Source: Propionibacteriaceae bacterium AM104-82
GTDB taxonomy: Bacteria > Actinomycetota > Actinomycetes > Propionibacteriales > Propionibacteriaceae
Reading direction: 5' to 3'
Assembly (NCBI GenBank): GCA_027658995.1
Contig: JAQDQK010000008.1
Span: 76,640-140,639, forward strand
Length of the DNA: 64,000 bases
A model generated the notes under the pieces. The model did no database searches. It saw only the letters and a list, made by a program, of their open reading frames with translations, and was not told the DNA's origin. A program made the position numbers and the translations under genes. Positions 8,497 to 17,033 of the stretch are shown here, piece by piece (the stretch's first letter is position 1; the number at the start of each line of letters is the position of its first letter).

Positions 8497-9936
8497 GTGC
8501 CCAGCCTGACCCAAGCCCAGACCAACGCGATGCAGGAACTGCTGCGCATCGCGCCGGTCATAGACGACCTCGGCCGGCTCTTCACCGACGCGGGCCACGA
8601 GATCTACCTCGTCGGCGGCTCCGTGCGCGACGCGCTGCTCGGCGTCCTGGGCCACGACCTCGACTTCACCACCTCCGCCTCGCCCGACGAGACCGAGGCG
8701 CTGCTGAAGAGGTTCACGCCGACCACCTGGGCGATCGGCAAGGAGTTCGGCACGATCGGGGCCCTCAAGAAGTCCGACGGCGCACAGTGGCAGATCGAGG
8801 TCACCACCTTCCGCGCCGACGTGTACCGCAGCGAGTCACGCAAGCCCGAGGTGGCCTTCGGCGACACCATCGACGGCGACCTGATCCGCCGCGACTTCAC
8901 CGTCAACGCGATGGCCATCAACCTGGCGACCAAGGCCTTCGTCGACCCCTACGGCGGCCTGGACGACCTCGCAGACGGCATCCTGCGCACCCCGTCGACC
9001 CCCGAGGTCAGCTTCTCCGACGACCCGCTGCGGATGCTGCGCGCCGCGCGCTTCTCCGCGCGCCTCGGCTTCACGGTGGCCCCCGACGTCGTCAAGGCGA
9101 TGAAGGACATGGCCGAGCGGATCGACATCGTCTCGGTCGAGCGCATCCAGGCCGAGCTGACCGGCCTGCTGCTCACCGACGAGCCGCGCGAGGGCATCGA
9201 CCTGCTGGTGCGCACCGGGCTGGCCGACCGCTTCCTTCCGGAACTGCCCGCGCTGCAACTCGAGGTCGACGAGCACGCCCGCCACAAGGACGTCTACCAG
9301 CACTCGCTCACGGTGCTCGACCAGGCGATCGAACTCGAGAAGGCCCGCGGCCACCAGCCAGACATCGTCAACCGGCTCGCGGCGCTGCTGCACGACATCG
9401 GCAAGCCCCCGACCCGCAGGTTCGAGGGGGCGAAGGTCACCTTCCACCACCACGACGTGGTCGGCGCGAAGATGGTCACCAAGCGCCTCAAGGCGCTCAG
9501 CTACCCCACGCACGTCGTGAAGTCCGTCGCGAAGCTGATCGACCTGCACCTGCGCTTCCACGGCTACTCCGACGGCGGCTGGACCGACGCGGCCGTGCGC
9601 CGCTACGTGCGCGACGCCGGCGACGAACTCGAGCGGCTCCACATGCTGACCCGCGCCGACTGCACCACCCGCAACCGGCAGCGCGCCACCCGGCTCCGCC
9701 GCGCCTACGAGGAACTCGAGTGGCGGATCGACGAGTTGGCCGCGCAGGAGGAACTCGACGCGCTGCGGCCGCACCTCGACGGCACCCAGATCATGGAGGT
9801 GCTCGGCCTGAAGCCCGGCCGCGAGGTCGGACAGGCCTACGCGTTCCTGCTGGAGCACCGCACCGAGCACGGCCCGATCCCCGAGGACGAGGCCGTCGAG
9901 GTGCTGCGCGCCTGGTGGGCCGAGCGCAACGCCTAG
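8497..9936 (+). CDS. cca: CCA tRNA nucleotidyltransferase with HD domain
   Basis: This 479-residue enzyme adds or repairs the 3' CCA end of tRNAs. The nucleotidyltransferase core shows YLVGGSVRDALLG (residues 37-49), the metal-binding DLD (54-56) and RRDFTVNAMA (131-140). The RNA-binding and processivity helices follow. An HD phosphohydrolase domain is fused at the C-terminal side, with LLHDIGKPPTRR (298-308) and a later HHHDVVGAKM. This is the usual actinobacterial form (about 480 residues, Rv3907c type). GTG start. The stop overlaps the stop of the convergent kinase gene by four bases. In Mycobacterium this gene is close to the homologues of 20420-25995; here about 10.5 kb intervenes. Confidence 0.96.
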   Translation: MPSLTQAQTNAMQELLRIAPVIDDLGRLFTDAGHEIYLVGGSVRDALLGVLGHDLDFTTSASPDETEALLKRFTPTTWAIGKEFGTIGALKKSDGAQWQIEVTTFRADVYRSESRKPEVAFGDTIDGDLIRRDFTVNAMAINLATKAFVDPYGGLDDLADGILRTPSTPEVSFSDDPLRMLRAARFSARLGFTVAPDVVKAMKDMAERIDIVSVERIQAELTGLLLTDEPREGIDLLVRTGLADRFLPELPALQLEVDEHARHKDVYQHSLTVLDQAIELEKARGHQPDIVNRLAALLHDIGKPPTRRFEGAKVTFHHHDVVGAKMVTKRLKALSYPTHVVKSVAKLIDLHLRFHGYSDGGWTDAAVRRYVRDAGDELERLHMLTRADCTTRNRQRATRLRRAYEELEWRIDELAAQEELDALRPHLDGTQIMEVLGLKPGREVGQAYAFLLEHRTEHGPIPEDEAVEVLRAWWAERNA

Positions 9937-11558
9937 CGCTTGAACGAGCCCGCCGAGTCCGACCCGGTCGAGGCGACGCAGTAGAACATCCGGCTGCCGG
10001 TGGCGAACGCCGCCTCCGACGGGGGAAGCACCTGCAGGTCGACCTCGTCGATGCCGAGGCCCGTGTACTCCTCGAGCGCCGCGCTCGTGCAGGTGGCCTG
10101 CACCGCGGGATCCTCCAGCACGTCGTCGATATTGGCCGACGCGACGTCGTCGGTGAGCGAACCCATCCGGTAGGCCTCCCACGGGTGCGGGTCGGCGCAG
10201 GAGGCCTCGCGGTAGGTGTAGTAGCCGCTGATCGAGACCAGGCCGCCGAAGCAGATCGGCTCGGCGGGCGCGAGGCTGCCGTATTCCGCGCCCTCACCGC
10301 TCGGTTCCGGTGAGATCGACGGGCTGGGCGACAGCGAGGGCTCCGTGGACGGTGTCGTGCCGGGCGTCTGGCTGCCTGCGGGCTTGTTGGTGTCGGTGCG
10401 CGCGGGCGGTTCCTCCGCCGTCTGCGTCGGGCCGTTGACGAGTTGCCTGCCGATCGCGACTCCCCCGCCTCCGAGGGCGACGGCGAGCAGCACGCCGAGC
10501 ACGATCGGCCACGCGCGCCGCGGCCGGGTCGGCCCGTCGATCGAGGCGAACTGTGCGACGGGTGCGGGGGACGGCGCGCCGAGCGGCGGAGGCTGCAGCG
10601 GCGGGCGCTGCCCGCCCCCTGAGCCGCCGGACGGGGCGAGCGGGAAGCGCTGCTGCTGCAGGCCCGGCGTCATCCGGGTGACCTCGCCACCTGCGAGCAC
10701 GTTGTGGGATCTGCCGAGTTGGCCGCGCAGGTCGAGCAGCGCGGAGTGCAGTTCGGCGCCGTCGGCGAAGCGGTGCTCGGCCTGGGGTGCGGTCGCGCGC
10801 CAGATGATGTCCAGCAGCGGGTCGGCGCCGGCGACGTGCGGGGCGGGCGGCAGCGGCCGGTAGAGCGACTGAATGATCTCGGCGACGGTCTGCGGCGACC
10901 CATCGTCCTTCTGCCGCGGCGCGTAACCGGTCAGCACCGAGTAGAGGGTCGCGCCGAGTGCCCACACGTCCGCCCTCTTGGACGGGGTGGCCTGCTCGAA
11001 CGCCTCGGGCGCCGCGTAGGCGGGGGTGAGGGCCTCGAGCGTGACGGACGCCTCGCCGTGCGCGGGAAGCGCGGCCAGGCCGAAGTCGCCGAGCCGGGGC
11101 GTGCCGTACGGGTCGATCAGGATGTTGGAGGGCTTGATGTCGCGGTGCAGGATGCCCTTCTCGTGCGCGGCCGCCAGCGCGCTGGAGATCGCGATGCCGA
11201 GTTCCAGCACGTCGGGCGGGGGCATCGGGCCGCTGCGCTTGACGAGTTGACCGACCGACCCGTTGTCGCACAGTTCCATCACGAGGTAGGGGCGGTTGTC
11301 GCGCGTGGTCCCCGCGTCGATCAGCGACACGACGTGCGGGTGCGAGGAGATCAGCGCCGACGCGGTCGCCTCGCGCAGGAACCGCCGCCTGTTGCGCTCG
11401 TCGTCGAGCACGCGTGAGTCGATCTTGATGGCGACGTCGCGGTCGAGGGAGGCCTGCCGTGCGCGGTAGACCGTCGCGAAACCGCCCTTGCCGATCGCCG
11501 CCCCCAGATCGAAGCCGGGCACGAGGCCGCCCGGTTCGTGGGAGACGCGGTCGGACAT
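9933..11558 (-). CDS. Membrane Ser/Thr protein kinase with septum-formation-like ectodomain
   Basis: This 541-residue protein has a kinase domain at about 15-280: glycine loop GKGGFATVY (23-31), Lys45 in VAIK, HRDIKPSN with Asp140 and DFG with Asp158, so it should be active. A Pro-rich linker (305-345) leads to one membrane helix (350-370) and a Ser/Thr/Pro-rich stalk (380-425). The extracellular part (430-541) has four cysteines (436, 454, 490, 527) and motifs such as SCADPHPWEAY that resemble the 'septum formation' domain found outside some actinobacterial kinases and membrane proteins. There are no PASTA repeats. Ligand unknown. The divergent neighbour is a MarR-MFS operon. Confidence 0.92.
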   Translation of the reverse strand: MSDRVSHEPGGLVPGFDLGAAIGKGGFATVYRARQASLDRDVAIKIDSRVLDDERNRRRFLREATASALISSHPHVVSLIDAGTTRDNRPYLVMELCDNGSVGQLVKRSGPMPPPDVLELGIAISSALAAAHEKGILHRDIKPSNILIDPYGTPRLGDFGLAALPAHGEASVTLEALTPAYAAPEAFEQATPSKRADVWALGATLYSVLTGYAPRQKDDGSPQTVAEIIQSLYRPLPPAPHVAGADPLLDIIWRATAPQAEHRFADGAELHSALLDLRGQLGRSHNVLAGGEVTRMTPGLQQQRFPLAPSGGSGGGQRPPLQPPPLGAPSPAPVAQFASIDGPTRPRRAWPIVLGVLLAVALGGGGVAIGRQLVNGPTQTAEEPPARTDTNKPAGSQTPGTTPSTEPSLSPSPSISPEPSGEGAEYGSLAPAEPICFGGLVSISGYYTYREASCADPHPWEAYRMGSLTDDVASANIDDVLEDPAVQATCTSAALEEYTGLGIDEVDLQVLPPSEAAFATGSRMFYCVASTGSDSAGSFKR

Positions 11559-11670
11559 GACTCTCCTTGGCTGTGGGTGGCGTCACGGCGGGCATCGGAC
11601 ATCCGCTCGGAGTCTATCCGCCGGTCGGTTCCCCGCGTGATAGTTGAGATTTCACCGAAAGGCGTTGTTG

Positions 11671-11691
11671 GATATATGCTTGCTGCATGCA
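11671..11691 (+). promoter_or_regulatory. Probable promoter/operator of the marR-MFS operon
   Basis: A+T-rich GATATATG just before the MarR start fits a -10 element (TATATG or GATATA). It overlaps an inverted repeat ATGC-TTGCT-GCAT, and the palindrome TGCATGCA covers the ATG at 11687. MarR proteins commonly bind such short palindromes over their own promoters, so autoregulation is likely. No Shine-Dalgarno sequence is evident, so the mRNA may be leaderless. Confidence 0.35.
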
Positions 11692-12139
11692 CATAAACCA
11701 GGGGCTGTCTGAGGAACTGTTCCGACTGTTCACCAACATCGGGCACGCCAACCACAACTCCCCCGTCAAGCCGGCGCTCACGCCGATCCAGTACACGCTG
11801 ATGCTGACGATCGCGGCGCGCCCCCGACGCGGCACCGACCTGGTCGGCGTCGTCGGGCTTGACCAGTCGACCATCTCGCGCCGGATCGCCCAACTGTGCG
11901 ACGCGGGCCTCGCGGAGCGGATCCCCGATCCCGACGACGGCCGCGCGCAACTGGTGCGCCTGACGGACGCGGGCGTGGAGATGGTGGAGGGCGAGCGCGC
12001 ACGACGCGTGCGCACCGTCACAGACGCCCTGGACGAGTGGGAGGACGAGGAACGCGCAGACCTCGCCCGACTGCTCGCACATCTGAACGAAACGCTTGAG
12101 GCCCGACGCGGCCAGGCCACTAAGGAGCCACGTGTCTGA
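11687..12139 (+). CDS. MarR-family transcriptional regulator
   Basis: This 150-residue protein has the winged-helix pattern of the MarR family: LTPIQYTLMLTIAARP, the recognition segment GLDQSTISRRIAQL and the wing with DPDDGRAQLVRLTDAG, followed by the long C-terminal dimerisation helices. It probably represses the adjacent drug-efflux gene until a ligand binds. The MFS start codon lies inside its last codons (8-base overlap), so translation is coupled. Its ligand is unknown. Confidence 0.92.
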   Translation: MHINQGLSEELFRLFTNIGHANHNSPVKPALTPIQYTLMLTIAARPRRGTDLVGVVGLDQSTISRRIAQLCDAGLAERIPDPDDGRAQLVRLTDAGVEMVEGERARRVRTVTDALDEWEDEERADLARLLAHLNETLEARRGQATKEPRV

Positions 12140-14201
12140 ACAAACCGAGACCTTCCGTCTCTCACCCGAGGCCAAACGGGTCCTCATCGGCCTGATCATC
12201 GGCATGTTCGCCGCGTCGATCAGCCAGACGATCGTCGGGCCCGCAATGCCGCGGATCGTCGCAGAACTCGGCGGCATGGAGCACTACTCGTGGGTCGCCA
12301 CCGCCGCCATGCTGATGTCGGCCGTCGTGGTGCCGATCGCGGGCAAACTCTCCGACCAGTACGGCCGCAGGCCCTTCTTCCTCGCCGGCCTCGGCATCTT
12401 CATGGTGGGCTCGCTCGTCAGCGGCTTCGCCGGGAACTTCTGGGTGCTGGTCGCGGGCCGCGCGATCCAAGGCATGGGCATGGGCACGATCATGCCGCTG
12501 TCGCAGACGATCATCGGCGACATCATCCCCGCCCGCCAACGCGGCAAGTACCAGGGCCTGATGGGCGCCGTCTTCGGCCTCACCTCGGTCGCGGGGCCGC
12601 TCGCGGGCGGCGTCATCACCGACAACCTGGGCTGGCGCTGGCTGTTCTTCGCCGCACTGCCTGTCGGCGTCGCCGCCTTCGTGCTCGTCGCGCTGTTCCT
12701 GCACCCTCCGCACACCCCGCGCGACGCGAAGGTCGACATCGCGGGCATGTCGACGCTGAGCGTCGCCCTCGTCGCGATCCTGCTCGCCACCAGTTGGGGC
12801 GGCACCACCTACCCGTGGGGCTCGACGGTCATCATCGGCCTGTACGTGGCGGGCGCCGTGCTGCTCGCGCTGTTCATCGTCATCGAGACCCGCGCCGAGG
12901 AACCGGTGCTTCCGCTGCGCCTGTTCCGCTCGTCGATCTTCACGCTCACCAACGTCGCGGTGTTCGCCTTCGCGATGCTGATGTTCGGCGCCATCATCTA
13001 CATCCCCGTCTACGCGCAGGGCGTGCTCGGCGTCAACGCGACCAGTTCGGGCCTGATCCTGATGCCGCTGATGATCACCTTCGTGGTGATGGGCATCGTG
13101 ACGGGACAGGTCGTCACCCGCACCGGACGCTACAAGGAGATCATGCTCGCGGGCATCGTCTTCATGGGCATCGGCGTCGCGTTCCTGACCCGCCTCGACC
13201 ACAACTCGACGCCGTTCCAACTGTCGGGGTCCATGGTGGTGCTCGGCATCGGCATGGGCATGGTCTCGCAGCAGTACGTGCTGGTGATCCAGAACGCCGC
13301 GACCCGGCGGGACCTCGGCGTGGCGACCGCGTCGACGCAGTTCTTCCGCAACGTCGGCTCGACGGTCGGCGTGGCGGTGATGGGCACCGTGATGAACTCC
13401 GGCCTGCAGCAGGCCATCGCGGGTCACCTGCCCCCGGGCGCGGCCGACGCCATGCCCGAGGGTGGGCTCGACGCCGGTTCGGTGCTCGACCCGACCGCGC
13501 TCACGTCGCTGCCGCCCGCGGTCGCCGACGCGGTGCGTCAGGGGCTTGCCGATCAGTTGCACTGGGTGTTCATGCTGCTCTACCCGCTGCTTGCGATCCA
13601 GTTCCTGGCGACGCTGTTCATCAAGGCGCTTCCGCTGCGTGACACGCTTGATGATCCGGGCAAGGAGATGCTCGACTCGATGGCGCAGACCTCGGCGCAC
13701 GAGGGCGACGTGGTGCCCGTGTTCCACTCGGCCTCGACCACCGGCGCCCGCTCCCGCGAGCGGGTGATGGGCTACCGCTTCCACCTGATGGCGGAGCAGT
13801 CGGAACTGCCGTCGCACGTGATGCTGCGCAGGGCCGTCGAGGAGATCGGCTCGGGCGACCTGGAGCGCGGCCAGCGGTTGCTACACCTGGCCGGAGACAT
13901 GCTCGTCACCGAGGATCCAGAGGTGGCTGCCCAGCGCGAGAAGTACGCGGCCGAGGTCGCGTCGAAGGTCAAGGACGGCTCGATCCTTTCCCCCGCCCTG
14001 CGCATCGACCTTGCGACCGTGCTGTCCGACGTCGACCGCGCCGCGGTCGTCGGGAGCGTCGAACCGACGGTGGCCGAGCAGCACGAGGCGGTCGACGTCT
14101 CGCGCCTGCAGGAGGCAGCCACGGACCTCGCGGTCGCCTTCCTGGCCGACATCTCCGGCCGCGGTTCGCGTCTGACCCCGTCGCCCGACCCGATTCCCTG
14201 A
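12132..14201 (+). CDS. DHA2-type (14-helix) MFS drug transporter
   Basis: This 689-residue protein has the EmrB/QacA pattern. The first helix carries IGLIIGMFAASISQTIVGPA, followed by WVATAAMLMSAVVVPIAGKL and the loop-2 signature GKLSDQYGRRPFF. Motif C appears as GLTSVAGPLAGG in helix 5. About fourteen helices end near residue 515. The last 170 residues form a hydrophilic cytoplasmic extension that is unusual for the family. GTG start at 12132, with AAGGAG five bases upstream. It lies in an operon with marR, so it probably exports toxic compounds sensed by that regulator. Substrates cannot be predicted. Confidence 0.93.
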   Translation: MSEQTETFRLSPEAKRVLIGLIIGMFAASISQTIVGPAMPRIVAELGGMEHYSWVATAAMLMSAVVVPIAGKLSDQYGRRPFFLAGLGIFMVGSLVSGFAGNFWVLVAGRAIQGMGMGTIMPLSQTIIGDIIPARQRGKYQGLMGAVFGLTSVAGPLAGGVITDNLGWRWLFFAALPVGVAAFVLVALFLHPPHTPRDAKVDIAGMSTLSVALVAILLATSWGGTTYPWGSTVIIGLYVAGAVLLALFIVIETRAEEPVLPLRLFRSSIFTLTNVAVFAFAMLMFGAIIYIPVYAQGVLGVNATSSGLILMPLMITFVVMGIVTGQVVTRTGRYKEIMLAGIVFMGIGVAFLTRLDHNSTPFQLSGSMVVLGIGMGMVSQQYVLVIQNAATRRDLGVATASTQFFRNVGSTVGVAVMGTVMNSGLQQAIAGHLPPGAADAMPEGGLDAGSVLDPTALTSLPPAVADAVRQGLADQLHWVFMLLYPLLAIQFLATLFIKALPLRDTLDDPGKEMLDSMAQTSAHEGDVVPVFHSASTTGARSRERVMGYRFHLMAEQSELPSHVMLRRAVEEIGSGDLERGQRLLHLAGDMLVTEDPEVAAQREKYAAEVASKVKDGSILSPALRIDLATVLSDVDRAAVVGSVEPTVAEQHEAVDVSRLQEAATDLAVAFLADISGRGSRLTPSPDPIP

Positions 14202-14246
14202 CCGACCCGGTCGACCCGAGACCGCCGTGGCCTGATCGCCGCGCCA

Positions 14247-14287
14247 CCCCTCACCCTCGCCGCGACCCCCGCGGCTAGGGTGAGGGG
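14247..14287 (+). promoter_or_regulatory. Strong hairpin over the ribosome binding site of the pfkB gene
   Basis: CCCCTCACCCT (14247-14257) and AGGGTGAGGGG (14277-14287) are perfectly complementary over 11 pairs. After one mismatch the stem continues with GCCGCG/CGCGGC around a five-base loop ACCCC. The 3' arm contains the GAGGGG that would serve as Shine-Dalgarno sequence for the ATG at 14289. It may sequester that site, or act as a T-less terminator for the MFS operon, or both. Confidence 0.6.
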
Positions 14288-14288
14288 C

Positions 14289-15230
14289 ATGCGCACCCTT
14301 CGCACCGTCACCATGAACACCGGCTACGACGACTACTACACCGTCAGCGGCCTGAGTTGGGGTGGGCGGGGCACGCAGCACCAATTCGAGGCCGTCTGCT
14401 CCGGCAAGGGCATCTCGTGCGCCCGAACCGCGGTGTCGCTCGCGCTCCCGACGGTGGCCTACGGTCTGATCGGCGAGCCCGACCGGGCCGAGTTCTCCGC
14501 GCGACTGACCAACGAGCACATCGACCACCGCCTCTTCACGGTCCCCGGCCGGGCGCGCCACAACCTGACGCTGATCGACGCGACCGGCGAGAAGGTCGCG
14601 GCGCACTTCATGGCCCAGGGCTACGTCCTCGACGACCCGCTGTACGTCGCCCCGATGGTCGAGGCCGTGCTCGCCGACACCCGCACCGGCGACATCGTCA
14701 CGCTCAACGGGTCGACCTGCAAGGGGCTCCCGTCCGACACGTGGGCGGCGCTCGCCTCGGGTCTCATCGAGCGCGGCGCCGACGTCATCGTCGACGCGCA
14801 GAACGAGGCGCTGCTCGACGCCCTCGACGTGCAGGGCGTCACGCTGTTCAAGCCCAACGACGACGAGATCATGGCCATCCCAGCCGTCCAGGCGGCCGAC
14901 GACCGCGTCGGGGCAGCCCTGGAGGTGCTCCGCGACGCAGGGGCGAGGGTCCCGCTGGTGTCGCTCGGCGCGCGCGGGGTCGCGTTCCTCGACGAGCGGG
15001 GCGACCGGATCACCGGCACCTGCCACGTCGACTCCCCCATCCAATCGGTGATGGCGGGCGACGCGTTCGTCGCGGGCTTCGTCTGGGGCATGGTCGCGGG
15101 CGACGACAGCCGCGAGTGGATCCGCCACGGCCTCGCCGCAGCGGCCGCGCACGTGGCGGGCAGGACGGGCGACGCACTGCTCGCCCGCGCCATGGAGAAC
15201 AGGTCGCTGGTGGAGTTCACCGCCGGCTGA
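14289..15230 (+). CDS. PfkB-family sugar kinase (1-phosphofructokinase-like) with altered GAGD motif
   Basis: This 313-residue protein has a ribokinase-like fold. The N-terminal substrate region has CSGKGISCARTAVSL, matching the GGKGxNVA motif of 1-phosphofructokinases. The middle has KPNDDEI, and the C-terminal signature reads SVMAGDAFVAGF. In typical members the anion-hole motif is GAGD; here the first glycine is methionine (MAGD), although the catalytic Asp is retained. It probably phosphorylates a sugar or sugar phosphate in the cytoplasm, but the changed motif makes the exact substrate doubtful. ATG 14289 is chosen over GTG 14280 because of the upstream GAGGGG. It is convergent with 15233-16330, with 2 bases between stops. 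Confidence 0.82.
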   Translation: MRTLRTVTMNTGYDDYYTVSGLSWGGRGTQHQFEAVCSGKGISCARTAVSLALPTVAYGLIGEPDRAEFSARLTNEHIDHRLFTVPGRARHNLTLIDATGEKVAAHFMAQGYVLDDPLYVAPMVEAVLADTRTGDIVTLNGSTCKGLPSDTWAALASGLIERGADVIVDAQNEALLDALDVQGVTLFKPNDDEIMAIPAVQAADDRVGAALEVLRDAGARVPLVSLGARGVAFLDERGDRITGTCHVDSPIQSVMAGDAFVAGFVWGMVAGDDSREWIRHGLAAAAAHVAGRTGDALLARAMENRSLVEFTAG

Positions 15231-15232
15231 GG

Positions 15233-16330
15233 CTAGTCGGCCTCGCGGGAGTCCTCGATGCCTGCCCTGGAGGCGAGGTAGGACAGGCCGCGCGCGGACG
15301 GGTCGGCCAGGACGGCGACCACCGCGGCCACGGCGAGCCCGACGCTGAGCAGGTCAAGCGGGGTGCGCAGCGCCGTCGGCAGCCCTGGGATCGACGCGAG
15401 CACCTGCACCAGCATCCAGCCACCGAACCCGCACAGCGACCGCAGTGCCCTGCGCGGCCTGGCCGCCCATTCCGGTTCGAGCCAGACGGCACGCTGCCCG
15501 ACCGAGGCTCCCGAGCCGACAAGCGTCGGGACCAGCAGCACCGCGAAGCCGATCAGGGTCGCGACGGCGCTGGCCCCGGCGTCGTCGGAGGTGTCGGGGG
15601 CGCCGAGCAGGAGCGTGTCGACCAGTCGGTAGCCGATCAGCAGCGCCGCGGGGAGCACCACGAACGCGAACCCGTCGATCAGCATGCCGACGAGGCGACG
15701 ACGCCGCGTGACCGGCCGCGCGTTGCCCCGGGAGCGGGCCGTTGCGCGGGCATCGGTGACGAAGAACAGCAGCAGCGGCGCGGCGACGGCTCCGATGACG
15801 GTGCCGAGCGTGTTGAGGATCACGTCATCGATGTCTGCGACCCGATAGCGGCACGGCAGCAGCCCGAAGGCGCCGGTGCCCTGGGTCGCCTCGATCAGCA
15901 CCGACGTGGCGAAGCCGAGCAGGATCGTCCAGCCCGTGCGGAGGCCGAAGTAGCGGCGGGCCAGCGCGCCGAACGGCACGAAGAGCAGCACGTTGAGCGC
16001 GGCCTGCAGGAACACGAAGCTGCGGAGCAGTCGCCGGGCGCCGTGCTCGCGCAGGTAGTCGAGGTTGTCGCGCACCACCTCGAGCGGGTCGAGGTTCCTG
16101 CCGGGCAGGCGGTGGGTCGCGCACCATTCCTTGTCGGGGAACGGCAGCAGCGTGTAGGCAAGCAGCGCGACGGCGAAGACGGCGACCATCGCGGCGCCGA
16201 TCACCCGGTCGACCCGGATCTGGCCGTGCCTGCGCGACTCCCACACCAGGATGGGCACGAACAGCGCGACGAAACCGACGCCGCCGAGCAGGACGGCGAC
16301 GAGGGCGGGCTGCGTCCAGGCGTCGATCAC
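15233..16330 (-). CDS. VanZ-like and RDD domain fusion membrane protein
   Basis: This 365-residue membrane protein has two recognisable parts. Residues 1-185 are VanZ-like: AALNVLLFVPFGALARRYFG, then SVLIEATQ and RVADIDDVILNTLGTVIG, the usual VanZ signature. After an Arg-rich linker (about 195-215), RRRRLVGMLIDGF starts an RDD-like domain with SVGQRAVWLEP. About nine membrane segments in all. VanZ proteins are linked to teicoplanin resistance and surface functions; RDD domains have proposed transport roles. The function of the fusion is not established. GTG start, without a clear ribosome binding site. Confidence 0.78.
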   Translation of the reverse strand: MIDAWTQPALVAVLLGGVGFVALFVPILVWESRRHGQIRVDRVIGAAMVAVFAVALLAYTLLPFPDKEWCATHRLPGRNLDPLEVVRDNLDYLREHGARRLLRSFVFLQAALNVLLFVPFGALARRYFGLRTGWTILLGFATSVLIEATQGTGAFGLLPCRYRVADIDDVILNTLGTVIGAVAAPLLLFFVTDARATARSRGNARPVTRRRRLVGMLIDGFAFVVLPAALLIGYRLVDTLLLGAPDTSDDAGASAVATLIGFAVLLVPTLVGSGASVGQRAVWLEPEWAARPRRALRSLCGFGGWMLVQVLASIPGLPTALRTPLDLLSVGLAVAAVVAVLADPSARGLSYLASRAGIEDSREAD

Positions 16331-16473
16331 GTCAGCGAGTAAACCGGAGGTGCCCCGCCCCGTTCAACGCGGGCGGCGCCACCGGCGACCAGGGGATGAT
16401 GCGGTCGCGACCCTGGTCGGTGGGCCTCAGGCCTCACCGGCTCGTAGCATCAGGGTGATCCTGGAGGTGCACC

Positions 16474-17007
16474 ATGACTGACGCGACAACGGCCTGGCGG
16501 CGTCGAACGCCGACGGCGCACGCCCCGTCGACCCCTGTGACCCCAGCCGCGCGGGGCATCGGACCGGCGCAGGTGGCACTCGCCGTCGTGCTGCTCGTCC
16601 ATGCCCTCCTCTCGGCCGTCCAGGTGCTGGTGCTCAACCCGCTGGCGGCGCTGCCGGGTCGGCCGCTCGAGGAGATCTACGCGGGCGTCACGGCCAGGGG
16701 CGAGTCGATGTCGGTGCCGACGGTGGTCGCGGCCCTCGTGCTGCCCCTGGTCCTCGGGGTGGCGGTGCTCGCGCAGACGGCGCGCTCGTCGTTGTCCCGG
16801 GAGACCTCGACCGGGCTGCTGCTCGGACTGGTGGCCTTCTCCGCGGTGACCTACTGGTTCGCCAGCGCGGGTCCCGCGATGGCGCTCGCCGACGCCTACC
16901 TCATCTCCGGGGCGCCGTACTCTCCGTTGTGGATGGCGCCTGCCGGGCTGAGCCTCGCGGCGCTGGCCACCCTGGCGATCCGGGCACGACGCGACGCGTC
17001 CCGCTAG
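16474..17007 (+). CDS. Hypothetical four-helix membrane protein
   Basis: This 177-residue protein has a basic, Pro/Thr-rich N-terminus (1-28) and then four hydrophobic segments: about 30-52 (VALAVVLLVHALLSAVQVLV), 82-100, 110-130 and 150-168. It ends with basic residues. The ATG has GGAGGTGCACC immediately upstream, a strong ribosome binding site. The family is not recognised. It is divergent from the VanZ-RDD gene and convergent with efeB. Confidence 0.65.
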   Translation: MTDATTAWRRRTPTAHAPSTPVTPAARGIGPAQVALAVVLLVHALLSAVQVLVLNPLAALPGRPLEEIYAGVTARGESMSVPTVVAALVLPLVLGVAVLAQTARSSLSRETSTGLLLGLVAFSAVTYWFASAGPAMALADAYLISGAPYSPLWMAPAGLSLAALATLAIRARRDASR

Positions 17008-17033
17008 GACGACCGCCGGGCCCGGAAGGTCAG

